This document shows, piece by piece, positions 28,005 to 36,358 of a DNA stretch of 64,000 nucleotides (its first letter is position 1; each line of letters starts with the position of its first letter). The notes under the pieces were generated by a model. That model was not told the DNA's origin and did not search any database. It saw only the letters and a program-made list of their open reading frames with translations. The position numbers and the translations under genes are program-made. Source of the stretch: Paucimonas sp. Lineage in GTDB: Bacteria > Pseudomonadota > Gammaproteobacteria > Pseudomonadales > Pseudomonadaceae. Location: positions 62,001 through 126,000 of the forward strand of contig JAIRVG010000065.1 in the NCBI GenBank assembly GCA_031253995.1, given 5' to 3'.

Positions 28005-28337
28005 TCAGGCGTGTGCTGCCTGGTTCAGCACATCGCTGACCCACTGATTGATGCTCTTGTTTTCCAGTTCTGCCTTGGCTGCAACGCTGGCGTGCAATGT
28101 TGGTTCCAGCCGCAGGCTCAATTTTCCCGAATAAGTTTTCTGCGGTTCTCGACCCAAGCGGATGCAGGTTTCCAGATAATCGTCCACAGCCTCCTCGAAA
28201 GCGCTGCGCAATTGGGCGACCGACTCGCCGTGAAAGCCGATCACGTCGCGAATGCCCGCCACGTGGCCGATCAGCAACTGATCTTCATCACTGTATTCAA
28301 TTCGGGCGGCGTAGCCCTTGTAGGTCATTACATTCAT
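28005..28337 (-). CDS. hicB: HicB-family antitoxin
   Basis: A 110-residue antitoxin. The N-terminal HicB-like fold (YKGYAARIEYSDEDQLLIG) neutralises HicA; the C-terminal part (about 70-108, KLSLRLEPTLHASVAAKAEL then NKSINQWV) is an Arc-type ribbon-helix-helix that binds the operator. It is the second gene of the pair; its start overlaps the hicA stop (ATGA). Base composition of the locus is lower in GC than its neighbours, common for mobile toxin-antitoxin pairs. Confidence 0.9.
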   Translation of the reverse strand: MNVMTYKGYAARIEYSDEDQLLIGHVAGIRDVIGFHGESVAQLRSAFEEAVDDYLETCIRLGREPQKTYSGKLSLRLEPTLHASVAAKAELENKSINQWVSDVLNQAAHA

Positions 28338-28588
28338 GGCGTCACTCCTGCCAGCTCAAGAAAGCGGCGTGCATCGCGGATCTGATAATGCTTGGCATGC
28401 TTATCCGGGTGAGGGCGATGGAAAGTCGCAATTTCTCCCCGCAGTTCGAAACGGACCCGTGAACCCCTGCCTTCGACCACGATGGAGCCGAGACTGATGA
28501 GCAATGACTCGATTCGTGACCATTCGAGGTGCTTGGGTATTGGCTTGCCAAAGATCAACTTCAGGGTATTGAGCTGGTGATTATTCAT
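28334..28588 (-). CDS. hicA: HicA-family toxin (mRNA interferase)
   Basis: An 84-residue double-stranded-RNA-binding-fold toxin that cleaves mRNA. It shows the longer HicA subtype: LEWSRIESLLISLG, GRGSRVRFEL and FHRPHPDKHAKHYQ. The usual GSHH histidine is Arg here, but a conserved HRPH follows as in this subtype. It is transcribed first, and an inverted-repeat operator overlaps its start codon. Confidence 0.88.
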   Translation of the reverse strand: MNNHQLNTLKLIFGKPIPKHLEWSRIESLLISLGSIVVEGRGSRVRFELRGEIATFHRPHPDKHAKHYQIRDARRFLELAGVTP

Positions 28589-28608
28589 GGTATCAAACTA
28601 TGATACCA
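28588..28608. promoter_or_regulatory. Operator of hicAB (perfect inverted repeat)
   Basis: TGGTATCA-AACTA-TGATACCA, 8-bp perfect arms with a 5-bp spacer. Its left arm shares one base with the hicA start codon, ideal for repression by the ribbon-helix-helix domain of HicB. Confidence 0.75.
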
Positions 28609-28675
28609 GATGGCGTAGCTCAATCCTTTGGCTGTAGGAAAGGGAGGTGGGTCGGGTAGGAACTGTCTTGTTGTA

Positions 28676-28720
28676 CGAAAAATGGCAGAGCTAAGGACCG
28701 CGTCAGCGGTCCCTGCTCTG
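28676..28720 (-). terminator. Terminator after spdH
   Basis: On the minus strand a stem GGACCGC/GCGGTCC, extended by CAGAGC/GCTCTG outer arms, is followed by CCATTTTTC. It lies directly downstream of the spermidine dehydrogenase stop. Confidence 0.65.
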
Positions 28721-28722
28721 CG

Positions 28723-30585
28723 TCAGGCCAGCTCGCCCACCGCTCGCCACGCCTCGTCGATCGCTGCATGGGCATAGGCACTCCACCCCGCATCCGAGTT
28801 GGCGATGGTCACGTTGCCCAGTGGCTTGCGCGCCGTTTCCATCCACTTTTCGGTCTGCTCGGGATCATCGAACAGCGTATTGGTAAAGCACGCATACCCA
28901 TGGGACCAACGGTTGACCGTGATCGCCAGGATGTCCTTCTGATGATCGAACCCACCCGGCCCCAGCATCCGCTGCAACTGATCCCTCAACTGCGCTTCCA
29001 GCTGATCGAAGCTCTGTGCATACAGCTTCGCCCGTCCGGTGCGCGCCTGGTCCCGGGCATTCATTCCGGCGTTCGGCGTGGTCGGCACATACACCATGTG
29101 CAAGCCGATGGCCTTCGACGGATCCCGCGGATGCTCGTAACCCCCCATGCTCACCGGATAATCCAGCTTGATCCGGCTGTAGGGCTGGGTTGCGGCATAG
29201 ATCTCATGCACGCCCAGCTTGTGGAACGCCTGCCAGTTGCGCACCAGCACCTTGGTGTACACCAGCGGGAACTTGACGTTCTGGCTCAAGGCATTGGCCT
29301 GCTCGGCCGGCAGGTCACGCAGCAGGTACGGGATCATCATGTTGTAGCAGGCCATCACGCAGTGCTTGCCGCGCACCTGCGCCAGTTGCCCGCCACGGCT
29401 GTAGCCGATGTTCACCCCGCCGTCGACGTTGCGCACGCTCACCGCCGTGCTGTTGAGGCGAATGCGCACCGGGTGCGCGGCCTGGTCCAGCTGGCTGTAG
29501 TCGAACCTGGCGAGGACGATGTCTTCCATGCCCTTGCCCGGCGCCACCTGGGGAATCAGGTCGCGCACCAGCAGGCGCGCCAGCGAGGCGTTGCCGTCGG
29601 GGAAGTGGTAGATGTACGGCTCTTCCATCTCCGCCCGGGCTTCCTCGCTGATCGGCTCCAGTTGCATCGCGGCGAAGCCGGGGAAGCCGACGTTGTAGGC
29701 GTCGGACGCCGCCACCGCATCGATGCTCAGGGCCATGAAGTCGTTGGTGCGACCCTGGAAATACGCCACCGCCGTAGCTGACAGGCCGACATCCTTGAGC
29801 AGGAAATCACGGTAGCTGGTGCGCTCCAGGTACGCGTTCTTCTCCTTGAGGCTCTTGCCGGCCAGATAGTCCCGCGGCGCTTCGTGCAGGTCGATCAGCG
29901 CCTTGCGGTCGGCTTCCGGCAGCGGGAAGTCGTTGATGAAGTCGCGGATCGAACGGGCATTCAGGCGCTGCGGGGCGATGTCGTCGGCCACCATCGGCGT
30001 CGGGTCGCCGGTCACCAGCTTGTCTTCGCCGAAGGTCTCCTTGTCGAAGAACACCGCGCGGGACAGCTTCAGGTCCGGGTAGAAGTTGCGGTCGAACGCC
30101 GTTTCGAAGCGCTTGATCTCCACCCCCAGCGCCTTGAGCAGGCCGTTCACTTCCTTGCTGTAGAGGTGGTTCGGCGACTGGAACGCCTCGCTGCCGCCGT
30201 AGCCGATGATGGTCCGCCCGTCGGCGCTGAACTCGTTGCGCTTGGCGTGGCCGCCGAAGTCGTCGTGGTTCTCGATCACCAGGATCCGCGCCTGCGGGTG
30301 CTTCTGGCGATAGAACCAGGCCGCCGACAGGCCGCTGATGCCACCGCCCACCACGACCAGGTCGTACTGCTCGGCGATCGGCAGGGCATCGGTGTCGAAG
30401 GTCTTCTTCTCCCAGCCCATCTGGTGCGCCACTTCGAAGGCGCCCGGGTGGCTGCCGCGCAGGCCGGTCAGGGACGGTGGGTAGTAACGCCCGTCCGGTG
30501 CGGCCTGGAGGATCTGCAGCGGGGTCAGGCCCGCTGCGATGCCAATGGCGACGCCGTTGAGAAAATCGCGTCGTGTGATCTGCAT
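28723..30585 (-). CDS. spdH: Spermidine dehydrogenase (SpdH), Tat-exported flavoprotein
   Basis: A 620-residue FAD enzyme with a twin-arginine signal (ITRRDFLNG, residues 3-11), so it acts in the periplasm. The FAD Rossmann motif DLVVVGGGISGLSAAWF starts at residue 75. The sequence and exact length agree with SpdH of P. aeruginosa, which oxidises spermidine to 1,3-diaminopropane and 4-aminobutyraldehyde using a quinone or cytochrome acceptor. It is the last gene of a minus-strand polyamine unit, 9 bp after a 4-aminobutyraldehyde dehydrogenase-type gene, which fits the product. I did not see membrane anchors apart from the signal. Confidence 0.87.
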   Translation of the reverse strand: MQITRRDFLNGVAIGIAAGLTPLQILQAAPDGRYYPPSLTGLRGSHPGAFEVAHQMGWEKKTFDTDALPIAEQYDLVVVGGGISGLSAAWFYRQKHPQARILVIENHDDFGGHAKRNEFSADGRTIIGYGGSEAFQSPNHLYSKEVNGLLKALGVEIKRFETAFDRNFYPDLKLSRAVFFDKETFGEDKLVTGDPTPMVADDIAPQRLNARSIRDFINDFPLPEADRKALIDLHEAPRDYLAGKSLKEKNAYLERTSYRDFLLKDVGLSATAVAYFQGRTNDFMALSIDAVAASDAYNVGFPGFAAMQLEPISEEARAEMEEPYIYHFPDGNASLARLLVRDLIPQVAPGKGMEDIVLARFDYSQLDQAAHPVRIRLNSTAVSVRNVDGGVNIGYSRGGQLAQVRGKHCVMACYNMMIPYLLRDLPAEQANALSQNVKFPLVYTKVLVRNWQAFHKLGVHEIYAATQPYSRIKLDYPVSMGGYEHPRDPSKAIGLHMVYVPTTPNAGMNARDQARTGRAKLYAQSFDQLEAQLRDQLQRMLGPGGFDHQKDILAITVNRWSHGYACFTNTLFDDPEQTEKWMETARKPLGNVTIANSDAGWSAYAHAAIDEAWRAVGELA

Positions 30586-30594
30586 GAACAGTCC

Positions 30595-32019
30595 TTAGTG
30601 CTTGAACATCACATGACGGATGCAGGTGTAGTCTTCCAGCCCGTACATGGACATGTCCTTGCCATAGCCGGACAGCTTCTGCCCGCCATGGGGCATCTCG
30701 CTGACCAGCATGAAGTGGGTGTTGACCCAGGTGCAGCCATACTGCAGGCGCGCCGAGACGCGGTGGGCGCGGCCGACATCGGCGGTCCACAGCGACGAGG
30801 CCAGGCCGTAGTCGGAGTCGTTGGCCCAGTCCAGCACCTGCGCTTCATCGTCGAAGCGGGTCACCGAGACCACCGGGCCGAACACTTCGCGACGGACGAT
30901 CTCGTCGTCCTGCTGGGCATCGGCCAGCACCGTCGGCTCGAAGAAGAAGCCGTCGCCCGGCACCGCCTTGCCACCGGTGACCAGGCGGATGTGCGGCTGG
31001 GCGATGGCGCGCTCGACGAAGCCGGCGACGCGGTCGCGGTGCTGCGCGGTGATCAGCGGGCCGAGCTCGGTTTCCGGGTCGTCCTGCAGGCCGTACTTGA
31101 TGCTCGAAACGGCGGCGCCCAGCTTCTCGACGAACTTCTCGTAGATGCCGCTCTGCGCGTAGATGCGGCAGGCCGCGGTGCAGTCCTGCCCTGCGTTGTA
31201 GAAGCCGAAGGTGCGGATGCCTTCAACGGCCGCGTCGATATCGGCGTCGTCGAAGATGATCACCGGCGCCTTGCCGCCCAGCTCCATGTGCATGCGCTTC
31301 ACGCTGTCGGCGGTGCTGGAGATGATGTTCGAGCCGGTGGCGATGGAGCCGGTCAGCGAGACCATGCGCACCTTCGGATGGGTCACCAGCGGCGCCCCCA
31401 CGCTCGGGCCCTTGCCGAAGACGATGTTGAGCACGCCGGCCGGGAAGATCTCGGCGGCGATCTGCGCCAGGCGCAGGGCGGTCAGCGGGGTCTGCTCGGA
31501 GGGCTTGAGCACCACGGTGTTGCCGGCGGCCAGTGCCGGGGCGATCTTCCACGCCACCATCATCAGCGGGTAGTTCCACGGCGCGATGGAGGCGATCACG
31601 CCCACCGGGTCGCGGCGGATCATCGAGGTGTGGCCCGGCAGGTACTCGCCGGCCGCCGAACCGTTGAGGCAACGGCTGGCGCCGGCGAAGAAGCGGAACA
31701 CGTCGGCGATGGCCGGGATCTCGTCGTTCAGCGCGGCGGCGTAGGGCTTGCCGCAGTTGTCCGATTCCAGTTTCGCCAGTTCCTCGCCATGGGCCTCGAT
31801 GGCATCGGCGAGCTTCAGCAGCAGGCCGGCACGCTCCTTGGGCGGGGTCTGCGACCAGGCGTCGAAGGCGTGGTCGGCGGCGCGCACGGCGGCATCGACC
31901 TGGGCGGCGGTGGCTTCGTTGATGCTCACCAGGGTGGCGCCCAGGGACGGGTTGAGCACGTCGTAGGCAGGTCCTTCGCCGGCCACCAGTTGGCCGTTGA
32001 TCAGCAGCTTGGTTTGCAT
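30595..32019 (-). CDS. Aldehyde dehydrogenase, 4-aminobutyraldehyde dehydrogenase type (copy 1)
   Basis: A 474-residue NAD-dependent aldehyde dehydrogenase. Motifs: SIAPWNYPLMMVAWK, GNTVVLKPSEQTPL, the catalytic Glu in MELGGKAP and nucleophile Cys in NAGQDCTAACRIYAQ. The NAGQDCTAACR string is typical of the PatD/YdcW (gamma-aminobutyraldehyde) group. It would turn 4-aminobutyraldehyde released by SpdH into GABA. It lies between spdH and the ABC transporter on one strand. A close relative lies at 36359-37831. Confidence 0.9.
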   Translation of the reverse strand: MQTKLLINGQLVAGEGPAYDVLNPSLGATLVSINEATAAQVDAAVRAADHAFDAWSQTPPKERAGLLLKLADAIEAHGEELAKLESDNCGKPYAAALNDEIPAIADVFRFFAGASRCLNGSAAGEYLPGHTSMIRRDPVGVIASIAPWNYPLMMVAWKIAPALAAGNTVVLKPSEQTPLTALRLAQIAAEIFPAGVLNIVFGKGPSVGAPLVTHPKVRMVSLTGSIATGSNIISSTADSVKRMHMELGGKAPVIIFDDADIDAAVEGIRTFGFYNAGQDCTAACRIYAQSGIYEKFVEKLGAAVSSIKYGLQDDPETELGPLITAQHRDRVAGFVERAIAQPHIRLVTGGKAVPGDGFFFEPTVLADAQQDDEIVRREVFGPVVSVTRFDDEAQVLDWANDSDYGLASSLWTADVGRAHRVSARLQYGCTWVNTHFMLVSEMPHGGQKLSGYGKDMSMYGLEDYTCIRHVMFKH

Positions 32020-32037
32020 GATTCAGTCCTCGTCAGG

Positions 32038-32844
32038 TTATTTGCCGCTGCCAGCGACGCTCTCGCCGCCGCGGGTCAGGTAGTAGGCGCCAAGGATCGG
32101 CAGCATGGTCACCATCATCACCAGCATGGCGACCACGTTGGTCACCGGTACGTCGCGCGGCCGGCTGAGCTGGTTGAGCAGCCAGATCGGCAGGGTGCGT
32201 TCGTGCCCGGCGGTGAAGGTGGTGACGATGATCTCGTCGAACGACAGGGCGAAGGCCAGCATGCCGCCGGCCAGCAGCGCCGAGCCGAGGTTGGGCAGGA
32301 TGATGTAGCGGAAGGTCTGCCAGCCGTCGGCGCCGAGGTCCATGGAGGCCTCGATCAGGCTCTGCGAAGTGCGGCGCAGGCGGGCGATGACGTTGTTGTA
32401 GACGATCACCACGCAGAAGGTCGCGTGACCGACCACGATGGTGAAGATCCCCGGCTCGATGCCCAGGCTCTTGAACGCCGAGAGCAGGGCGATACCGGTG
32501 ATGATGCCGGGCAGGGCGATCGGCAGGATCAGCATCAGCGAGATGCCTTCCTTGCCGAAGAAGCTGCGCCGGTACAGCGCCGCCGAGGCCAGGGTGCCGA
32601 GCACCAGGGCGATCAGCGTGGCCAGGCAGGCCACCTGCAGCGACAGCTTGATCGACTCCAGCACGTCAGGTCGCGAGAAGGCCACGCTGAACCACTTCAG
32701 GGTAAAGCCCTGGGGCGGGAAGCTGAAGGCCGCGTCTTCGGTGTTGAAGGCGTAGAGGAAGATGATCAGGATCGGGAAGTGCAGGAACACCAGCCCGCCC
32801 CAAGCCGCGATACGCAGGCCCAGCGAAGCTTTTTCAGAGTGCAT
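32038..32844 (-). CDS. ABC transporter permease, PotC/YdcV type
   Basis: A 268-residue inner-membrane permease with about six membrane segments and the EAA loop EASMDLGADGWQTFRYIILP (about 148-167). It pairs with the PotB-type permease, whose gene overlaps its start by 11 bp. Ends 18 bp before the aldehyde dehydrogenase gene. Confidence 0.92.
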   Translation of the reverse strand: MHSEKASLGLRIAAWGGLVFLHFPILIIFLYAFNTEDAAFSFPPQGFTLKWFSVAFSRPDVLESIKLSLQVACLATLIALVLGTLASAALYRRSFFGKEGISLMLILPIALPGIITGIALLSAFKSLGIEPGIFTIVVGHATFCVVIVYNNVIARLRRTSQSLIEASMDLGADGWQTFRYIILPNLGSALLAGGMLAFALSFDEIIVTTFTAGHERTLPIWLLNQLSRPRDVPVTNVVAMLVMMVTMLPILGAYYLTRGGESVAGSGK

Positions 32845-33787
32845 CGAAGGCCCCCAGGCGTTTGACGATGGACAGGTAGATGGCGATCAGCACGATCGGC
32901 ACCAGGGTGAAGGCCGCGGCCATCGGCATGTTGCCGATCGCGCCCTGCTGGGCGTAGACCATGCCGCCGATGAAGTAGCCGGGCGGGCCCACCAGTTGCG
33001 GGACGATGAAGTCGCCCAGGGTCAGGGAGAAGGTGAAGATCGAACCGGCGGCGATGCCCGGCACCGACAGCGGCAGGATCACCTGCATGAAGGTCTGCCG
33101 CGGGGTCGCGCCCAGGTCTGCCGAGGCGTGCAGCAGCGACGGCGGCAGGCGTTCCAGGGAAGCCTGGATCGGCAGGATCATGAACGGCAGCCAGATGTAG
33201 ACGAAGACCAGGAAGCGCCCCAGGTGCGAGGTCGACAGGGTGCTGCCGCCCACGCCGGGGATGCCCAGCAGGAATTGCAGCACCGGCTCCAGGTGCAGCA
33301 GCGAGACGAACCACAGGGCCACGCCGCCCTTGGCCAGCAGCAGGGTCCAGGCGTAGGCCTTGACGATGTAGCTGGCCCACATCGGCATCATCACCGCGAT
33401 GTAGAAGAACGCCTTGGTCTTGCCCGTGGTGTAGCGCGCCATGTAGTAGGCGATGGGGAAGGCCAGGGCGGCGCTGGCGATGGACACGGCGATGGCCATG
33501 GTCAGGGTGCGCAGGATGATGTCGAAGTTCGCCGGGTTGAACAGCGCGGCGAAGTTGGCCAGGGTCAGGTCCGGCGTCACCGCCATGGTGAAGTCGTCGA
33601 AGGTGTAGAACCCTTGCCACAGCAGGCCCAGCAGCGAGCCGAGGTAGATCGCGCCGAACCAGATCAGCGGCGGGATCAGCAGCAGCGCCAGGTACAGGTT
33701 GGGCTTGCGGTACAGCAGGTTGGAGAAGCGCCGCATGAGCGACATCGAGGTCGGCGCCAGGGCCGGTTTTTCCAGGGCCAGGCTCAT
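32834..33787 (-). CDS. ABC transporter permease, PotB/YdcU type
   Basis: A 317-residue permease with six membrane segments and a long N-terminal cytoplasmic tail (about 1-30). The EAA motif is HASADLGATPRQTFMQVILP (about 220-239). It overlaps the following PotC-type gene and starts one base after the ATPase gene stop, so the transporter genes are tightly coupled. Confidence 0.92.
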   Translation of the reverse strand: MSLALEKPALAPTSMSLMRRFSNLLYRKPNLYLALLLIPPLIWFGAIYLGSLLGLLWQGFYTFDDFTMAVTPDLTLANFAALFNPANFDIILRTLTMAIAVSIASAALAFPIAYYMARYTTGKTKAFFYIAVMMPMWASYIVKAYAWTLLLAKGGVALWFVSLLHLEPVLQFLLGIPGVGGSTLSTSHLGRFLVFVYIWLPFMILPIQASLERLPPSLLHASADLGATPRQTFMQVILPLSVPGIAAGSIFTFSLTLGDFIVPQLVGPPGYFIGGMVYAQQGAIGNMPMAAAFTLVPIVLIAIYLSIVKRLGAFDAL

Positions 33788-33788
33788 C

Positions 33789-34826
33789 TCAGCGACCCTC
33801 GCCCAGCACGGTTTCCTGCAGCGGCGTCATCGCCTCGCGGGCCCAGTGCGCGGCCAGGCGCTGGCCCGGCTGCAACTGGGCGGCGTCGGCCTGCCACTGG
33901 TTGTTGGCCTGGCTGACGTTGAGCAACTGGCCGTTGTCCAGTTTGAGTTCGTAGCGGGTGGCGCTGCCCTGGTACTGGATGTCGTGTAGCACGCCGCTGA
34001 CCTGCACCTGGCCACTGCTGGCGGACTCGCCCAGGCGGATGTGCTCGGGGCGGATGGAGAACGGCTGGGCGTTGCCGGCGAGCTGGCTGGCGAGGTCGCC
34101 ACGCAGCACGTTGGAGGTGCCGACGAACTCGGCGACGAAGGTGGTGGCCGGCTTCATGTACAGGTTGCGCGGGGTGTCCACCTGCTCGATGCGGCCGCGG
34201 TTGAACACGGCGACGCGGTCGGACATGGACAGCGCTTCGGTCTGGTCGTGGGTGACGAAGATGAAGGTGATGCCCAGCTGGCGCTGGAGCTTCTTCAGCT
34301 CGGTCTGCATCTGTTCGCGCAGCTTCAGGTCGAGGGCGCCCAGGGGCTCGTCGAGCAGCAGCACGCGGGGACGGTTGACCAGGGCGCGGGCCAGGGCCAC
34401 GCGCTGGCGCTGGCCGCCGGAGAGTTGCACGGGTTTGCGCGAGCCGTAGCCGCCGAGGGCGACCATGCCCAGGGCTTCCTCGGCGCGGGCGTGGCGTTCC
34501 TGCTTGCCGATGCCCTTGACCTTGAGGCCGTAGGCGACGTTGTCCAGCACGCTCATGTGCGGGAACAGGGCGTAGTCCTGGAATACCGTGTTGACGTCGC
34601 GCTGGTAGGGCGGCAGGCCGGCGGCTTCGGCGCCGTGGATGCGGATCGAGCCGTCGCTGGGTTGTTCGAAGCCGGCGATCAGGCGCAGGCAGGTGGTCTT
34701 GCCCGAGCCGGACGGGCCGAGCATGGAAAAGAACTCGCCGTCCTGGATATCGATGGATACCCGGTCGACGGCCTTGACCTCGCCGAACAGACGGGAAACC
34801 TGGGTGAACTGGACTGCAAGGGTCAT
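33789..34826 (-). CDS. ABC transporter ATP-binding protein, PotA type
   Basis: A 345-residue ATPase: Walker A GPSGSGKTT (about 37-45), Q-loop VFQDYALFPHMSV, signature LSGGQRQRVALARAL, Walker B LLLDEPLGALD and the switch His in FVTHDQTEA. A TOBE domain (about 270-340) is typical of polyamine/iron importers of the CUT1/POPT class. It energises the PotB/PotC-type permeases. REP-like repeats fill the 298-bp gap to the solute-binding gene. Confidence 0.94.
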   Translation of the reverse strand: MTLAVQFTQVSRLFGEVKAVDRVSIDIQDGEFFSMLGPSGSGKTTCLRLIAGFEQPSDGSIRIHGAEAAGLPPYQRDVNTVFQDYALFPHMSVLDNVAYGLKVKGIGKQERHARAEEALGMVALGGYGSRKPVQLSGGQRQRVALARALVNRPRVLLLDEPLGALDLKLREQMQTELKKLQRQLGITFIFVTHDQTEALSMSDRVAVFNRGRIEQVDTPRNLYMKPATTFVAEFVGTSNVLRGDLASQLAGNAQPFSIRPEHIRLGESASSGQVQVSGVLHDIQYQGSATRYELKLDNGQLLNVSQANNQWQADAAQLQPGQRLAAHWAREAMTPLQETVLGEGR

Positions 34827-34930
34827 GGTGCGGTGCTCCGGATAGGCGTGGGTGTGTGCAGCGGCCCAGGCCTGGACGACTGACGACGGTGGTGCGTGTT
34901 TTTGCAGGTGGTTTTTGGGTTGCCCTCTCG

Positions 34931-34963
34931 GGCCCTATCGCTGGCAAGCCAGCTCCCACAGGG
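34931..34963. repeat. REP-like element (left member)
   Basis: CGCTGGCAAGCCAGCTCCCA core within GGCCCTA...CAGGG. It is the mirror of the element at 35064-35100; the pair flanks a 36-bp tandem duplication. Confidence 0.75.
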
Positions 34964-34987
34964 TTCGCGGCGCACACAGAACCCTGT

Positions 34988-35059
34988 ATGAGGTCCTCAA
35001 GCCAGCCCACAAAGCCTCGGTACATGAGGTCCTCAAACCAGCCCACAAAGCCTCGGTAC
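34988..35059 (+). repeat. 36-bp tandem duplication
   Basis: Two head-to-tail copies of a 36-bp unit (34988-35023 and 35024-35059) that begins ATGAGGTCCTCAA and ends CCTCGGTAC. They differ at one base (G/A at unit position 14). It lies inside a REP pair between the polyamine-transporter ATPase and solute-binding genes. Confidence 0.9.
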
Positions 35060-35063
35060 ATGC

Positions 35064-35100
35064 GGTCCCTGTGGGAGCTGGCTTGCCAGCGATGAGGCCC
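35064..35100. repeat. REP-like element (right member)
   Basis: GTGGGAGCTGGCTTGCCAGC core followed by GATGAGGCCC, the inverted partner of 34931-34963. Confidence 0.75.
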
Positions 35101-35124
35101 TGAAAGGCAACCCAGGGCTAAGGC

Positions 35125-36276
35125 TTACCGCCCACCCATGATCGCGATGTAGTCCTGGGTCCAGCGGCTGTACGGCACGAACTTGCCGCCTTCAGCCTGC
35201 GGGGTTTTCCAGAAGGCGATCTTGTCGAACTGGTCGAAGCCGTTGGTCTTGCAGCCCTCGGCACCCAGCAGCTCGCTGCCGGTGCAGGCCGCCGGGACCG
35301 CCGGCAGGGAGCCGAACCACGCCGACACATCACCCTGCACCTTCGGCTGCAGCGACCAGTCCATCCACTTGTACGCGCAGTTCGGGTGCTTGGCCTCGAC
35401 GTGCAGCATGGTGGTATCCGCCCAGCCCGTGGCGCCTTCCTTCGGAATGGTCGAGGCCACCGGCTGGTTGTCGGCCTTCAGGCCATTGACCATGTAGCCC
35501 CAGGAGCTGGAAGCCGCCACGCCTTCGTTCTTCACGTCGCTCATCTGCACCGTCGCGTCATGCCAGTAGCGGTGGATCAGCGGCTGTTGCTGGCGCAGCA
35601 GGTCGAGCACGGCCTTGTACTGGGTCTCGTTCAGTTCGTAGGGATTCTGGATGCCCAGCTCAGGCTTGGCCGACTTCAGGTACAGCGCCGCGTCGGCGAT
35701 GTAGATCGGACCGTCGTAGGCCTGCACGCGGCCCTTGTTCGGCTTGCCATCGGGGAAGTTCTGCGGCTCGAACACCACGCCCCAGCTGGTCGGCGCCTGC
35801 GGGAACACCTTGGTGTTGTACATCAGCACGTTCGGGCCCCACTGGTACGGGGTGCCATAGACCTGCTTGTTGACCACGTACCACGGCCCGTCCTGCAGGC
35901 GCGGGTCGATGTTCTTCCAGTTGGGGATCAGCGCGGTGTTGATCGGCTGCACGCGCTTGCCGACGATCAGGCGCAGCGAGGCGTCGCCCGAGGCGGTGAC
36001 CAGGTCGTAGCCGCCCTTGGCCATCAGGCTGACCATCTCGTCGGAGGTGGCGGCGGTCTTCACGCTGACCTTGCAGCCGGTTTCCTTCTCGAAACCGGTG
36101 ACCCAGTCGTAGGCCTTGTCGCTGTCACCGCGTTCGATATAGCCCGGCCAGGCGACGATATCCAGCTGGCCTTCGCCGGCACCCACGGCCTTCAGTGGTT
36201 CGGCGGCCTGCAGGCTGGCGCTGGCCAGCAGGGCGGTGCTCAGGGCACTGAGCATTGCGGTCTTGTGCACGAACAT
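35125..36276 (-). CDS. Polyamine-type ABC transporter substrate-binding protein (PotD/YdcS-like)
   Basis: A 383-residue periplasmic binding protein with a signal peptide (1-~24, ending LQA). It has the SBP_bac_8 layout: GQLDIVAWPGYIERGD, GFEKETGCKVSVKTAATSDE and a Trp/Asp-rich ligand cleft (WNY-like residues in PYQWGPNVLMYN). Together with PotA/B/C-type partners it should deliver polyamines or related compounds to the inner membrane. It is first of the transporter genes and follows the second aldehyde dehydrogenase by 82 bp. Confidence 0.9.
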   Translation of the reverse strand: MFVHKTAMLSALSTALLASASLQAAEPLKAVGAGEGQLDIVAWPGYIERGDSDKAYDWVTGFEKETGCKVSVKTAATSDEMVSLMAKGGYDLVTASGDASLRLIVGKRVQPINTALIPNWKNIDPRLQDGPWYVVNKQVYGTPYQWGPNVLMYNTKVFPQAPTSWGVVFEPQNFPDGKPNKGRVQAYDGPIYIADAALYLKSAKPELGIQNPYELNETQYKAVLDLLRQQQPLIHRYWHDATVQMSDVKNEGVAASSSWGYMVNGLKADNQPVASTIPKEGATGWADTTMLHVEAKHPNCAYKWMDWSLQPKVQGDVSAWFGSLPAVPAACTGSELLGAEGCKTNGFDQFDKIAFWKTPQAEGGKFVPYSRWTQDYIAIMGGR

Positions 36277-36358
36277 GGTGTTCCCTCTTGTTCAAATCAT
36301 TGTCGGGGGCAGGTTGGCAAACGGTGCAGCGGTACAGCTTGTTGTAGTGCGAACGGGT

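Noticed and set aside
28334..28588. HicA lacking the GSHH histidine considered as an inactive toxin
   Set aside because: The GSR and FHRPH arrangement is typical of the longer HicA subtype, so loss of function cannot be claimed.
29884..32865. 993-codon plus-strand open frame across spdH and the aldehyde dehydrogenase
   Set aside because: Antisense shadow of three conserved minus-strand genes.
34988..35059. Direct repeats considered as a CRISPR array
   Set aside because: Only two units, exactly adjacent with no spacers, and no cas genes nearby.
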